A DNA stretch of 64,000 nucleotides from Typhlomys cinereus (lineage: Eukaryota; Chordata; Mammalia; Rodentia; Platacanthomyidae), in assembly GCA_023101885.1 (NCBI GenBank), contig JALPQD010000044.1, positions 5,361,565 to 5,425,564 on the forward strand, read 5' to 3'. The translations under genes and the position numbers were made by a program. Under the pieces are notes generated by a model. The model made no database searches. It was not told where the DNA came from and was given only the letters and a program-made list of their open reading frames with translations. This document shows positions 45,726-58,379 of this stretch, in pieces. How positions within the stretch are numbered: the stretch's first letter is position 1; each line of letters opens with the position of its first letter.

Positions 45726-48163
45726 CATCGAGTGTCTCTAGGTGGGCTGGGTGGGTTTGGTACTAGGAGCCACCTATTAGGGAGTACATACAGCACTTAA
45801 TTTTCTGGGTCTGAGATACTTCACTCAATAATTGCAAGGAGTATGAATAGGAGGGATGGGGTAGGAGGGCCACACCAGAAACAAGGAAAGAGGGGACCAT
45901 GTTACAGCAGAGAAAATAGGCCTCCATCAAGGACTGCAAGTAAGCAATGAGACATCTGGTTAAGTTCACAGACTTTTCGTTCCTGATCATTTACAACTGA
46001 GGGGGTGTGATCTCATCAGAAGGGGAGGGCATATAGTCTGGCAGATAAGTATCCATTTTGCAAATGGGTGATTGACCCCTCCCTCACTATGGTTTCCTAT
46101 TTTTGAATATACTCTTATAACAAGACTCTAGTTTAACAGCTTTTTATTTCTGGCCAGGGGGTGACATCCAATACTCATCAGGATGGAGTGAAGGGCATTG
46201 CAGGAACAGCAAAACCGCAAAAGAAAATCAACAAACCACAATCCAGAACTTCAGAGACTTTATATCAACCACCTAGAATTAGGCCAGCCTAATCTCTCTC
46301 CATCCTGAAGCTCAGGGAAATTCGTGGAAGAGGGGGCGGTAAGATTGTAAGAGCACTACAGCCACTCTGGCGAGCTGTCTGGAAATTCTTAAAGAAATTA
46401 AAGATTGAAATTCCATATGACTCTGCTATTCCACTTTTGGGAATAACCCCCCATGCAGCAGAGGTTCACCTTGATAGCACAAGCACGACCATGTTCATAG
46501 CAGCACTGTTTACAATAGCAAAGTCATGGAATCAACCCAAATGTCCAACAGTTGATGAGTGGATAAGGAAACTGTGGTCCATCTATACAATGGAGTACTA
46601 CTCAGGCATCAAAAATGATGAATTACTGGAATTTGCCAGGAAATGGATGTCATTAGAAACAATTATATTAAGTGAAGTATCCCAGACCCAGAAAATTAAG
46701 CGCCGTATGTACTCCCTAATAGGTGACTCCTAGTACCAGACCCACTCAGCCCACCTAGAGACAGTAATTGCAGGGATTATGAACAGGAGGGATGGGGTAG
46801 GAGGGCCACACCAGAAACAAGGAGAGAAGGGACCATGTTACAGCAGAGAAAATAGGCCTCCATCAAGGACTCAAATAAGTAATGAGTCATCTGATTAAGT
46901 TCACAGACTTTTGTTCTTGATCATTTACTACTGAGGGAGTATGATCTCACCAGAAGAGGAGGGCATATAGTCTGGCAGATAAAAAGTAACCATTGTGCAA
47001 ATTGGTGATAGACCCCTCCCTCATTGTGGTTTCCCACTTTTATTACATCTACCTTTGAATGTGCTTTTATCACAAGACTCTAGTTTAACAGCTTTTTGTC
47101 TCTGGCCAGGGGGTAACATACAATGTCCACCAGGATGGAGTGAAGGGCATTGCAGGAGCAGCAAAACTGCAAAAGAAAATCAACAAACCACAATCCAGAG
47201 CTTCAGAGACTCTATATCAACCACCTAGAAGTAGGCCAGCTTAATCTCTCCCCATCCTGAAGCTCAGGGAAATTTGCGGAAGAGGGGGCGGTAAGAGTGT
47301 AAGAGCAAAAGGATGGGAGGAGCAATGATATGTAAGATACTCCATACAAGTTAGGGTTGAAGCAATCATAATTGGACTTTGCATGCCCTGCGCATTGTCC
47401 AACACACTATTGACCCCACAAAGTCTAGCATCTGCTAAAGGCACCAAAATCCTTAGAGGCAAGGGATTGGCAGCCACAGCAGTGTTCCTATACCTAAGGG
47501 GAACACGGGAAAGGGTTCAGGGAAATGCCACTGGGTCCTTGTACGTCATCGGAGAGGAGGGCCCAGAGGAAAATCAGGAATGCACAAGAAAGGACTCTCT
47601 GGGAATTGGGGCGGGAGGAACTGGGGGATGGGAAGGGAGGGGGGTGGGGAGGAGGAGCAGGGGGTACGGGGGGGGGGGGAGGGAGGGAACTGGTATAAAT
47701 TAAAATAAATTAAAAAAAAGATTGTAAGAGCACAAGGATGGGAGGAGTAATGATTTGCAAAATACTCCACACAAGTTAGGGCTGAAGCAATCATAATTGG
47801 ACTTTGCAGGCCCCATGCAATGTCCAACACACTATTGACCTCACAAAGTCTAGCATTTGCTAAAGGCACCAAGATCCTTGGAGGCAAGGGATTGACAGCC
47901 ACAATAGTGTTCCTATGCTTAAGGGGAACACAGGAAAGGGTTCAGGGAAATGCAACTGAGTCCTTGTATGTCATCGGAGAGGAGGGCCCAGAGGAGAGTC
48001 AGGCATGCACATTAAAGGATTCTCCGGGTTTGGTGGAGGAGGCACTGGGGGATGGGGAGGGAGGGGTGAGGGGAGAGGGAGCAGGGGGGTTGGGGGGAAG
48101 AGGACGGAGGGAGGGAACTGGTGTACCTACTAAGTTTGTATGAGCGGAAATAATGATAAAAAA
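45726..48163 (+). mobile_element. 5'-inverted L1 (L1-E), interrupted by L1-G
   Basis: 45726-45830 is the end of ORF2 in minus orientation. From about 45827 the 3' UTR runs in plus orientation, and about 20 bp are lost at the switch ('actcaataattgcaagg' junction with short microhomology). This is the usual product of twin priming. The plus part continues to 46356, is broken by L1-G, and resumes at 47734 to the terminus near 48163. Confidence 0.8.
46357..47717 (+). mobile_element. L1 inserted in L1 (L1-G)
   Basis: A 5'-truncated insertion starting in late ORF2 ('acagccactctggcgagc'), with the last part of ORF2 open to the stop at 46733, a complete 3' UTR with a long G run (about 47670) and an A-rich tail. 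A perfect 16-bp target duplication, aagattgtaagagcac (46341-46356 and 47718-47733), is made from the L1-E 3' UTR, so L1-G is the younger of the two. Confidence 0.93.
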
Positions 48164-50759
48164 TGTTAAAGAGTTTCCTGAAATATTGTGTTAACATTGT
48201 TACCACAGATTTTCTACATTTAACACCCAGTTACTTCCTTGCATCAGCTCCTCTCTACACCTATGGCTTTTCTCAACATACATCTCATGGTTACAGCAAC
48301 TGCCATCCTTATGGTTCCATTGCAGTGGTGACTTCTATGGCCTCTCAGGGTCTGTCTGGCAAACAATGCTTGGCCTAAGCTTCCCAGGATACCCTCACTC
48401 TTGCATCTCTGGAGCCTTCAGAACCAATAATGCATGGACTATATTGCCATATTCTGCCACCAGCTAAGAAGGAGCTCCACCCTCCCAGGGGAAAATTATC
48501 TCAGCTTCTGTGTGCTGACTCTGGAGAAATTCTTTCTTTAGCAGCTTCTTTCGAAAATCAGGTATGTATTTCACCTTAGACTTTCTTCATTTCAATGACT
48601 TGGGTCTTCACATAAAGGAACCTCCAAATGTTTGGGTTTTGCCATAAGGAAGCCTTTCCTTTTCTCCCTATTCAGCATACATTTTTTCCAGTTTCTGTGT
48701 ATTTCTGTGTGTGTGTGTGTGTGTTCATGAGCATTTGTGTACATACATTTCTGCATGTGAGTGGATCTGTGTGTGTATGTATGTATGTGAACTTGTACCA
48801 TCTGTGATTACAGTTTAGACCTGTTAATTGTCTATTGTCATTAGCAGGACTAATGGGACCCTGACTCAACCATGGGATGTATCTTCAGTTAAATTTCATT
48901 GGCAGAAGCTCATATGCACATGGAAGTCCCAGGAAATGTTGGGAAGTATATTTATTGCCACTCCCATTTATTCTTTCCAGTTTATCTCCAATTAACCCCG
49001 AGGTTTACACTAAGGTAAGTTTAAATAGCCATTCTTGTTTTAGGAATTAGTCTGCTCTGCCTTTGAAGGTTGGAATAAGGGAGTCAATCATACATATATA
49101 TCAATGGATCATTTTTCATAAGATCTGGGAATCCAAACATTGGTGTTTTGATTACATCTCAGGACCCTCTATAAAAACCAAGATGTGGATGCTGTTTTGT
49201 GAGGGACTGAGCTTGAAACACCTATGGTCAGACATTTTGTTACAGGACTTATACATGTATCTTGTGCAGCTGACCCTTTGGGTACTAGCTCCAAACAAGG
49301 AGCAAGCACATTCTTTACTCCATGGGTGTCATGTCAACCTTCTTGGGAAAGTTGAAAGTACCACTAAGTGAACTGGGCATGCCCTGAATGGTAGCCCCTC
49401 CCCACTTTGGTCAGGTATTATGCCTGTTCTTGTGCTGGATATTTTGGTGTATTTCTATAGCATGACAGGCATGTAGACACTTAATAAGAACACTGTGTGC
49501 CATATGAGAAAAATCAACCCTTCCTCTCCACTCGGTGTACTGTTGACATCCATGCTGTTGGATCAGAAAGTCATGTCTCCATGCAGAACCAATGGTGTAT
49601 TACTCTTCCTGTTATTGTGACATCTCCCAAGAAAAGAAAGAAAACACCACTTTCTTTCCTTCTATGTAACCTCAGTGTTCCCTTCACTTTTCATCTGGAG
49701 CAAGTCAGGTATGATGCTTTCTCTCTCTCTTCACAGAGAACACCAAGCTGTGAGAAGAGTCAGTGGTGACCTTTTCTGCAAATGATAGACTTGATAAGGT
49801 CTCATAAAGCATGGGTTGGAGTTCAGATTTGTCCATTTCTTTGAGAAGTCTCACTTACCTCAAGTAGAGACTTTCCAAAATATTCCCTAAAGATCATATG
49901 GATTACAGTGGATGTACATGTATGAAAAGAGTTTATTAGATTTCCTTACTAGATGAAATGTGAGTAGACCAACGATAACTGCACACAGGTGCTCAGTTCT
50001 GGAGGTGAATATCTCAGCACCCCAGTGTGGTGCTGAAAGATGAAGGAATATTGGGAAATCACCCAACAAGTCTAGTCTAGTATAGGGACTGAGACTCCAT
50101 GAACTTCAGTACTAGTGGAAGGACAAAGAGGCTGGACTTCCACATCCATGAAGAATGACAATGATAAGAATAGCAATGAGGAAAGGCACCAGGAAGATTG
50201 GCAGCGCCAAGGAAGAGGCCCAGCAGCACAGGGAAGAGAAAGAGATTCAGGCTCCTCTTCCTTGTAGTCCCTTTAAGTGTTTCCTTACTGGAAGATACCA
50301 TCTGCTATGGGTTGGGTCTTCCGCATCTATTAGATAACCTCACATAGCATGCTTATAGGCTCCCCTAGATATGATTTCTTGTCAGTTGGCCAAAATTCCA
50401 ACTTGGAACTGTCAATTTGACATCTGAATTTAAATATCACAGGTGATAATTCTCTTCCTCAAGAGAGTCAATATGTAATAAGACTAAAAGCACTCTTAAA
50501 TAATGAAGATAAAAATATTCATACAAGAGATCTGCTTGCATTGAGATCTAGGAGAAATGATTTTATTTGTCACCTGTGAACACAATTTTATTCTTTTCAG
50601 TTACCTGGACTCAAAAGCAGTGCCCCTTTCTTTAGTTATTCTGTAGTAATGCTTTTTCTTCATCTGTCATCCACTAGTTTGAATACCTCTGGGGACCTCG
50701 GATGGTTCTACATGTCCCTAATTATTCTTCTAAGTCAGATCATCTATTGTTTGTGTCTG

Positions 50760-51310
50760 AGTTTTCTTTCTTGGGTTATGATAAGTGACCGTGACACAGG
50801 AAACTGAAAGAAGAAAGGGTTTATTTATTGGCTCACATTAAATCCACAGTCAAAAAGTAAGAACAAGTGAGTGCATATTTTCTCATTGCTGATCAGCCAG
50901 CTTCTACATATTGTTGGATTCCCTGTATAGGACTTGATCTGCATACAAGGACAATGAGTCTTCACACAGTAGTTAATGACATCAAAATAACATGCAAACT
51001 CTAATATACTTTTCTATTAAATATAACCATTCTCCAAGGTTTAAAATTGACTCTAAATCTGTCTATGGTAGTGAAGCCTTTTTCTGAAGCAAAAAGCATG
51101 GGCATTTCTGGGCTTCAACAGCAGTCATATAGGAACCATCTGGTTCACTATACTGCAGGTTCATAATCACATATGGGACTTTAAGCCCATTTTAAAAATC
51201 CTTCCCAATTTTTTCTATTCAAAAGAGGAAAGCTACAATGGAGCAGTACTTTAATACAAGCTCCTCTCAAGAAGTTATTCTATGGGGAGGCTGTGAGCAT
51301 CCTGAGAAAG
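50760..51310. repeat. Old interspersed or duplicated repeat, copy a
   Basis: The motif 'gggtttatttattggctcac' plus 'gatgagtcttcacaca'-like and 'gagcatcctgagaaa' blocks recur in the same order at 57420-58060. The two places are diverged members of one repeat or one duplicated segment. Confidence 0.5.
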
Positions 51311-51605
51311 TGTAAAAAGATTATATCTTTCTTTGTCTGCCATTGAGAAATTAAATCTTTGAATCACCCTAAGATAATCAGTCTTGCATAAAATTAATAC
51401 TACAGAAATATCTATCTCTTGATGGATTCCACCACTAGTCCAGAGCTGAAGAACATCAATATAGAGTCATGGCCATCTAAAGAAGGAAGAGGAGGAGGAG
51501 GAGGAGGAAAAAGGAAGACTAATACAGACTCTACAATCAGAGTGTTGAACACCCTGCATTACTGATGCCTTGAAATATATTGTACAAGGTTTGTAAACCT
51601 TGAGC

Positions 51606-51691
51606 CTGAAAACATGACTGACCACACTGAGAGGGAGGATAACATAGACTGAAAACATGACTGACCACACTGAGAGGGAGGATAACATAGA
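51606..51691. repeat. 43-bp tandem duplication
   Basis: 'ctgaaaacatgactgaccac' starts at 51606 and again at 51649. The two copies look identical. Confidence 0.92.
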
Positions 51692-53824
51692 CTCCCTCTA
51701 TGAGAGACTATATTCTGTATGCTACTGACAATACAAAAGGCAGTGCACTGGAGTACTTGAAACTAGAAAACTGAAGAGAAGCAATAAAGAAATGCAAAGC
51801 TGAGTGACTTTCTTGACACAAGCACAAACTTGACAACATGTAAGAGTTGATGACGTTACCTGATACCCTTCCACAATGTTCACCTGAACTCTTTACATTC
51901 AATGGGTAGAATGGGCTTGAAGTCTGGAAGTGTTGCTTTACTTTATTTTCAAGTATATCTTCCTTTCCTAGAGCCAGCACTTGGATATTGTGACAACTCA
52001 GCAACCCAGAGGTGAGGAAGCAATAATGCAATAAATCTTCTTTCTTTGCCTCTGAAGAGGTGGCACTAATTAGAAGGCACTGAAAATCTGAGCAATGGGA
52101 ATGAGAACTTTTCCATAATCATCACTCAAATGACTAAATGAAATAAGTGGAACATTCTCACATGACTGAACTCTCCAATATCATTGACAACACCAACTTG
52201 GTCACAGAATTTTACATAAGGGATTCATACACTATGAGTATCTTCCAGAGGAAGATGAAAGCCATATATGCCTCACTGAGATCTATTGCCTTTTGAAATA
52301 ATTATGAGAGGAGCAACAAACCAGAGAACATATTGGTTGGTATCTATGAAGTATGAAGCTGAGAGACAGTGATGAAGCAAGCCAAATATCTATGAGAAGG
52401 GCACGTGTTCTGCAGTACACCTCCATAGGCTCCACCTCAGAATGGTAGAAGGGATCTGATAAGTTTGACATTGACAGTTGGAGTCAGGGACTATTTCCCT
52501 ACTTCATGATGATAGGGTATTTTTTTCAAATTGAAAGATCCAATTAGGCTTAATGCAGCACTCATTAGCATATTGACTGATTCATTCTGTCTCTGTTCTC
52601 CACATGTTCAATACATGAACAGTATATGTGTGGATGCAAGATCCTTGAATACAGAGGAAAGGGTAGCAGAAGGCACAGCATGTGTTCTACCCACTGATTC
52701 TGGAAGAAAAGACATTTCTCTATACATCTCCTTTACACCCAGTGTGGTCCTATAGCTGTGTAATGGATGAACAGCATTGTAAGGTAAAGAACAACAGGGC
52801 CTCCCCCAGGATATATTCCTCAGCAGCATGTTGTCACAGTGCACATCATCTGAAACCTCTCAGTTACCCAAGTCACTGCCACTAGACAAAGTAAATGTTA
52901 CAACATAAAACGCCAAAGGATCTGTCCCATTACTCTGTAAGGGAAGAAGCACTGTGGAAAAGCATAGAGACAGCCATTTGTCCTCCTCTCTAACATCATA
53001 AAGAATACCTGTGTCCAGTCCTAGAGTGATCCCCACAACTGCCTGAAGAAATCTAAAATGAGTTTGGTTAGATATTCAGCAAGTCTCTAGAAGCACAGTG
53101 CTTAAGCCAAAATGCTTTCATACATTCATTAAATGGGATATGCCTGAAGCAAAGTAAAGTCCTGTCAGTGAATGGGGAAAAGTATCAACAAAGTCATAAA
53201 ATCACTGGGAATGCAGCCATGATAAAAACTACCCAACCAGTCAGAACAGTAATTTATAGTGGATTTGCACATTATAGAGTTCATCCCAAGTGATGTAATC
53301 AAACTTTTATGTAAGCAAGCATGGAGCCCAGGCTTGGATGGTCACAGTGGCCAGGGCATTTCAGAGGCAGAAAATACAGATATCTAATGACAGCCCATTT
53401 TATCCTACCACTTGGGGACATTTTCACGGCCACATTAAGTCAAGTCACAGGGCTTCTATGATGTCTTCCCACCCTTCCTAGCTCCATTTCTGTGGAAGGA
53501 GGAGCTGCAGTGACAATGCCCTCCCTCTGTGACCTTGCCTGCTAAACACAACATCACCAGAAGCCACAGCATGCCTGCCACTTGTACTTCCCGAAGAAGA
53601 GAACTTGTTCTCACTGCACAGCCCTCTAGCGCTCTTCTATGACTGCACTGTGTGAACAGTAGCTGGAGGAAATTTGTAAGTAGACACTATTCTATGATGT
53701 AATTACATCCAACATCATGGGACACACTGAGGATGTTCCCATTGTTGGCAGTCACGACCTAAACAGCACATTCTCATGGGACGTGTCACCTTCCATCTCC
53801 ATGTAGGAAGAACAGAGTGAGAAA

Positions 53825-53890
53825 GCAGATCACAAGACACAGACAGCAGCTTTAATCCCTTCCTAAAGTCATTTAGGAAAAACTTTTGTT
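53825..53890 (+). repeat. Remnant of another Smok-array unit
   Basis: 'cacaagacacagacagcag' followed by 'aaagtcatttaggaaaa' here matches 55627-55680, the tail flank of the first decayed Smok copy. It therefore marks the end of a further unit upstream whose kinase part I cannot recognise. Confidence 0.6.
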
Positions 53891-54179
53891 CAGCTCTTGT
53901 GTGTGACCAGAGACATTCCAATAAAGGCATTCCAATAAAGTCAAGTCCGGCCTTGAAAGGCAGGAAGACTCTGAGTGCAATGTCCTTCAGTTAGGTCTGC
54001 TGACTGAATGCGACCCCAGTGATCTGAGGGCAACCTCATCCCAGCTGTGGACAGGATTCACAAGAAGAGGAAGAAAATCAAGAGTCCTGGGATCCAATGT
54101 GAACCTTGGAAAAGGATGGGAACCTCAACCCAGGTATGGTCAGAATTTGGGGCCAATACACCTGCTTTCACTTCTTCTC

Positions 54180-55610
54180 TTCTTTCTTTGAATATGGCAT
54201 TACTTCTGAGCATTTTTTTTAACTTCTGAGCATTTTTAATATATGTTATGGATGCTTTGCATGGAAAGAGAGGTCAAGCTCAGAGGAGTCTCTCAATGAA
54301 GAACTGTAAAATCATGGTGGCTCTATGAAGAGAGTTTCAATCAGGTTCTCTGACCTGATCACAGAGTCATTGGTCACAGTGAAAATTATTCCCAAAAGGA
54401 AAGAGGACGCCTCTTTAATAGCAGCAGAAATTGAAATCTTAAAGAGTCTGGACCATACAAATATCATATGTTTTTGTTCACATCATTGACAAGGAAGATA
54501 TTATAGGTTTGTTTTAGAATATAACTCCTGTGGAAAGCTTTATAATAGGGTATTAGATGAGGGATTCCCAAGGAAGAAGATGCATAGAAATTGTTCAAAA
54601 AATGGGTAGAGCTCTCAGTTTAGGCCAAGAAAATAGCACTTGCTCAGAGTTATTAACCTGACAGCATCTTTGTGAAAGATAAGGAACATAAAACTGAGTG
54701 ACTTAGGACTGAGACAAAGAATGAGCAAGGAAGAAAAGCTGGCAGCTTTCTGTGGCATTCCAGACTATTAGACTCCCAAGTTCTACCAGGGTAAAAGTTA
54801 TGACAGCCTGGCAATAGCTGTGTGGAACATGGCGATCAACCGGTACTTTAGAGTGACAGGCTCACTCCCATTTCCCTGAGAAATAGCTGTTATGAATTAA
54901 ACAAGTGTTGAGAGCAAGGTTCTCTATTCCATTATATGTCAACCCACCTCTAGAAAGATATCAAGAAAATGCTAAGTATAGACCCTTAGCAGAGGTGAAC
55001 TATAGAACACATCCTATGCCTTCTATATTTAGTAGATGGTGAGGAATGATCTGTGGATTCTGCTGGAGATAGCATACCCAGGAAATCAGACATTAACATT
55101 CTGGTATTCAAGGGAATCGTGGAGTGTAATCCCCAAACTTAAAGGCATCTTTAAGTGATAATTGTATTCATTCTATAATGGCCACATGCTTAATGCTTAG
55201 GCATCACTCACTGTGAGAACACCAAAGTGAAGCCTGGTCAGCTGCATGGATCCTTGATCCCTACAGGTCAGCTGTGCTTCCCTCTGATCCTAAGCAGGGG
55301 AACCTGTCTGCTTGCCCTCCCTACCTTCCTTATCTTCCCTTTTCCTGCTCTCTTCAAAGTGTTAAGTGATAAGGTCCCAGGAAGTCTCAAGCTGTTTCCC
55401 ACCATTTTATTCCTGAACTAGAGGAAGCGCCATTGCTAAGCATCTCTCCAGGGTGCAGAACCCATGGAGAGCACCTGGAGGGTGATGATAGAGGGCAGAA
55501 CTACCACCATCCACTCTTCACGGACAGGCTCGTCCTTAGAAGTCTCTTCTAAGGCAGAACCTCATGATGACTCAGGCTACCACCTGTCATTCTTTCAAAC
55601 CTGACCATCA
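54180..55610 (+). pseudogene. Decayed Smok-like kinase, copy 2
   Basis: It aligns along the intact kinase at 17826-19511. ATG at 54261 (MEREVK...) but a stop after 11 codons; the ATP-lysine region 'gtgaaaattattcccaa' (about 54380); helix C 'gcagaaattgaaatctta' (about 54425); activation segment 'ttctgtggcattcc' (about 54749); UBA-like region (about 55080-55190); linker 'aagtgaagcctggtcagctg' (about 55226). The HRD region is destroyed, and the kinase frame is broken throughout. The splice acceptor is lost, and a short duplication ('acttctgagcattttt') lies near 54201-54236. Confidence 0.85.
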
Positions 55611-55763
55611 TGCATTGCGTCTTGTCACAAGACACAGACACAGCTTTTCCCTCTCATTAAAGTCATTTAGGAAAAGCTCCAGAAATCAGTCTCAGGGTAC
55701 CCCTACAAGCAGAGGTCAACCTTACCTCATCTGTTGCCCATAATGTCTTTTTCACTTTTTCTC

Positions 55764-57390
55764 TTCTTTCTTTGTTAGGGGGTGCTGATGCTGAGCATTT
55801 CCTGAACATATAATGAGGAAGTCGACCATGGCAAGAGAGATCAAGAACAGTTCTTGGCAGGAAGGGTCCCTCCCTGAAAAACTAAGATCATGATGACCCC
55901 TGGCCAGAGAGTTTCAATGAGGTGAATATGGTTTCCTAACTAGTCATAGACACATAGGTAGCAGTGAAAAGTATTCCCAAGGGCCAGGAGAATGTTTCTG
56001 TGATAACAGCAGACATTAAATTCTTAAGGAACCCTGGCCATCCATATATTGTTAAGTTATTCCATATCATTGACAGCATAAAGTAAGTTTTAGAATATGA
56101 ATTTTATAACAGGGAGTTCAAAGTAACGTCAAATGAAGAAGAGGTGAAGAAATTATTTAATTGGATGCCTGGAGTTCTCGGGTATTGCCATGAAAACATT
56201 GCCCACTGTGATATTAATCTGAGAACTGCTTAGTGGAAAGACAACGAACATACAGTTGAGTGACCGGACTGAGGCAAAAAGTGATCATGGGGAGAAGCTG
56301 TAGGGTTTCTGTGGCATTCTATCTTACTGCACCCCTGAGTTATACGAAGGCAAAGAGTATAACAGTGTGGCTATAGGCATGTGCACCACTGATGTCGACT
56401 TGCACTTCATGTTTACAGAGTTTCTCCCATTACTGGGAAATAGCTGCAAGGAAGCAAAGAGGCAAGTGTTGGCCGTGAGGTTCTCTGGTCAATTAAATCT
56501 GTCACCAAACCAAATGAAAGCTGGTTAAAACATGCTAAAAGTAGAACTTAGGCAGAAATCTACTAGAGGGCAAGTCATGGGCTTTTCATGGCTAGTGGAT
56601 GATGAGAAAGAACTCTTGGATTCCACCAGAGATACTGTGTCCACTAAACCAGACCCCAACATTTTAGTGCTCATTGCAAGCATGAGGCATAACTCCTGGG
56701 AAATACAGGCAGCTTTGTGTGACAATTCACTAATAACATCCTGGTGATGTACTTAATGCTTTGATACCAGTCAGCATGTGCAAACCCCTTAAAGAAGCCT
56801 AGTCGACTGAATGGTTCCCTGATCTCACCAGATCCACGGTGTCTCCATTTGACACTAAGGAGAGGAACCAGTCTGTCTACCCTTCCCACCATTCTTTTTC
56901 TGCTCTGTCCAATCTGCTCAGAGATGAGAAGGACAGAGGAAGTCTCAGCCTTCTTCCCACCTTGTGTTACCTGAAATAGGAGCAAACATCATAACAAAAT
57001 GTCTGTCTAGAGTATACAACCTATGAAGAGCACCTGGGGAGATGAGAGAGTCCAGTACCCACTCCTGGGACTCCTCATAAATGGATTTGTCCTCAGAGAG
57101 TGCATGCTTGGATGCCTTTTCCAAGTCAGACTCATGATGAGTTCACTGTAGACACCAATAGTCATCAGAGTCCCTGGAAGATGCTTCACCTCCCTGCCCC
57201 ACATCAGATGCCCCTTACAATGACAGCAGGATATAAACCAGCCTCAGCCCAAGGAGAGCCACCTCTATGAATACGTCATGGAGAGGTTAATTTTTGCAGA
57301 GCTCATCCTTAGAAGCCTCTTTTAAGCAGGAACTTCAAGATTATTCACTGATACCATGTGTCATTCCCACAAAGCAGGCCATCTTGTATT
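55764..57390 (+). pseudogene. Decayed Smok-like kinase, copy 3
   Basis: It keeps the acceptor 'ttctttctttgttag' (AG 55777-55778) and an ATG at 55828, then stops early. Recognisable parts are the ATP-lysine region (about 55955), the 'tattgccatgaaaacattgcccactgtgat' catalytic loop (about 56183) where HRD has become HCD, 'ttctgtggcattctatctta' (about 56308), the 'gaaggcaaagagtataac' APE-following segment (about 56345), the UBA-like region (56660-56750) and the Pro/Ser linker with 'aggagaggaaccagtctg' (about 56859). Frameshifts and stops are scattered throughout. Same strand as copy 2 and about 1.6-1.8 kb from it. Confidence 0.87.
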
Positions 57391-57419
57391 GTCTGCCCTC
57401 ACATAGTCTCAATGTCTGA

Positions 57420-58060
57420 ATCTGTTTTCTTGCTTCTGTAATAAAGATCCATGACCCAAAAACCTTAAAGACAGGTTTGTTTGGTTCACCTTTTTAGGCT
57501 ACAGCTCAGCATGTGAAGAAATTAATAGTGGCAGAAGCTTGAGGAAATGAACACATCACATCTTCATTCAAAAGGGAGAACAAGAAATATGTGCATGCTT
57601 GCCAGTGCTCAGCTCACCTTCTGTCTATGGAGGGGATCCTAGTGTAGGAAGTGGCTCTTGGACAGAAGATGAGTCTTCACACAGCATTTACCACAAGCAA
57701 GATAATCTTTGATAAGCAACCTCAGAAGCCTTTTGCTAAGATCATCCTCCATTCTTTCAAATTAAAAATTGAGATGAAACATCGCTGTCATGTTATCTAA
57801 CACTTTTCTCAAGGACGCATATGCAGTTCTCTTACTTAGTTTCTATACTTTCAAAGACTTCTCTGGTTTAGTATCATACAGGTACAGTATCATACAGTTT
57901 CATGACCATGTACATATTAAGTTCTTCTATGTCCTCTGAATACTCTTTCCAACCTTATCCCTTCAAAAGTCAGAAGTTTCTATTAAAAAAAGAACTACAA
58001 TACTAGCATATTTAAAGAGGTGATCTTTGTGAGTTGGCAGAGTACATCCTCAGAAAATGG
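57420..58060. repeat. Old interspersed or duplicated repeat, copy b
   Basis: Partner of 50760-51310; it shares the 'gtttgtttggttcacc' type motif, 'gatgagtcttcacacagca' and the 'gagtacatcctcagaaa' end. Diverged. Confidence 0.5.
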
Positions 58061-58379
58061 AATATGCAGTTCAACTTTTTCCAAGTAGAGAGGGAGATAC
58101 AGCCTTGGAAATTTTCCCTTCACTTATGTCAGAATCCCATGGTAGTGCTTGGGCCCATCACTGGGTATTTGCCTGGAGCTGCTGCTCCTCTGGGACTCAC
58201 ACGTGAGCAGCTTTGCTTCATTCTGTCTTCGTTGCTGACTGCTTCTTCCAGGTCCAAATGCAGACACGTCCTGACACGTTTGGCTCCCACTTGTTGCTGT
58301 CAATTTTTTTCAACCCCGTGGTAGGTTCTTCCCTTTGATGTTACCCTTTGTCAGCATTGATGACTCCAGTCAACATATC

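Larger units (their letters stand above)
48164..53820. other. Unassigned sequence, no gene seen
   Basis: No domain-bearing reading frame. Contents noted: a short (TG)n near 48708-48724, a small hydrophobic minus-strand frame (50301-50077), an old interspersed repeat (50760-51310), a GGA-rich stretch (51483-51510) and a 43-bp tandem duplication (51606-51691). Confidence 0.4.

Noticed and set aside
50077..50301. 75-codon minus-strand frame with a hydrophobic stretch
   Set aside because: The hydrophobic segment could be a membrane helix, and a shifted frame also reads hydrophobic, but I recognise no family and no gene structure around it.
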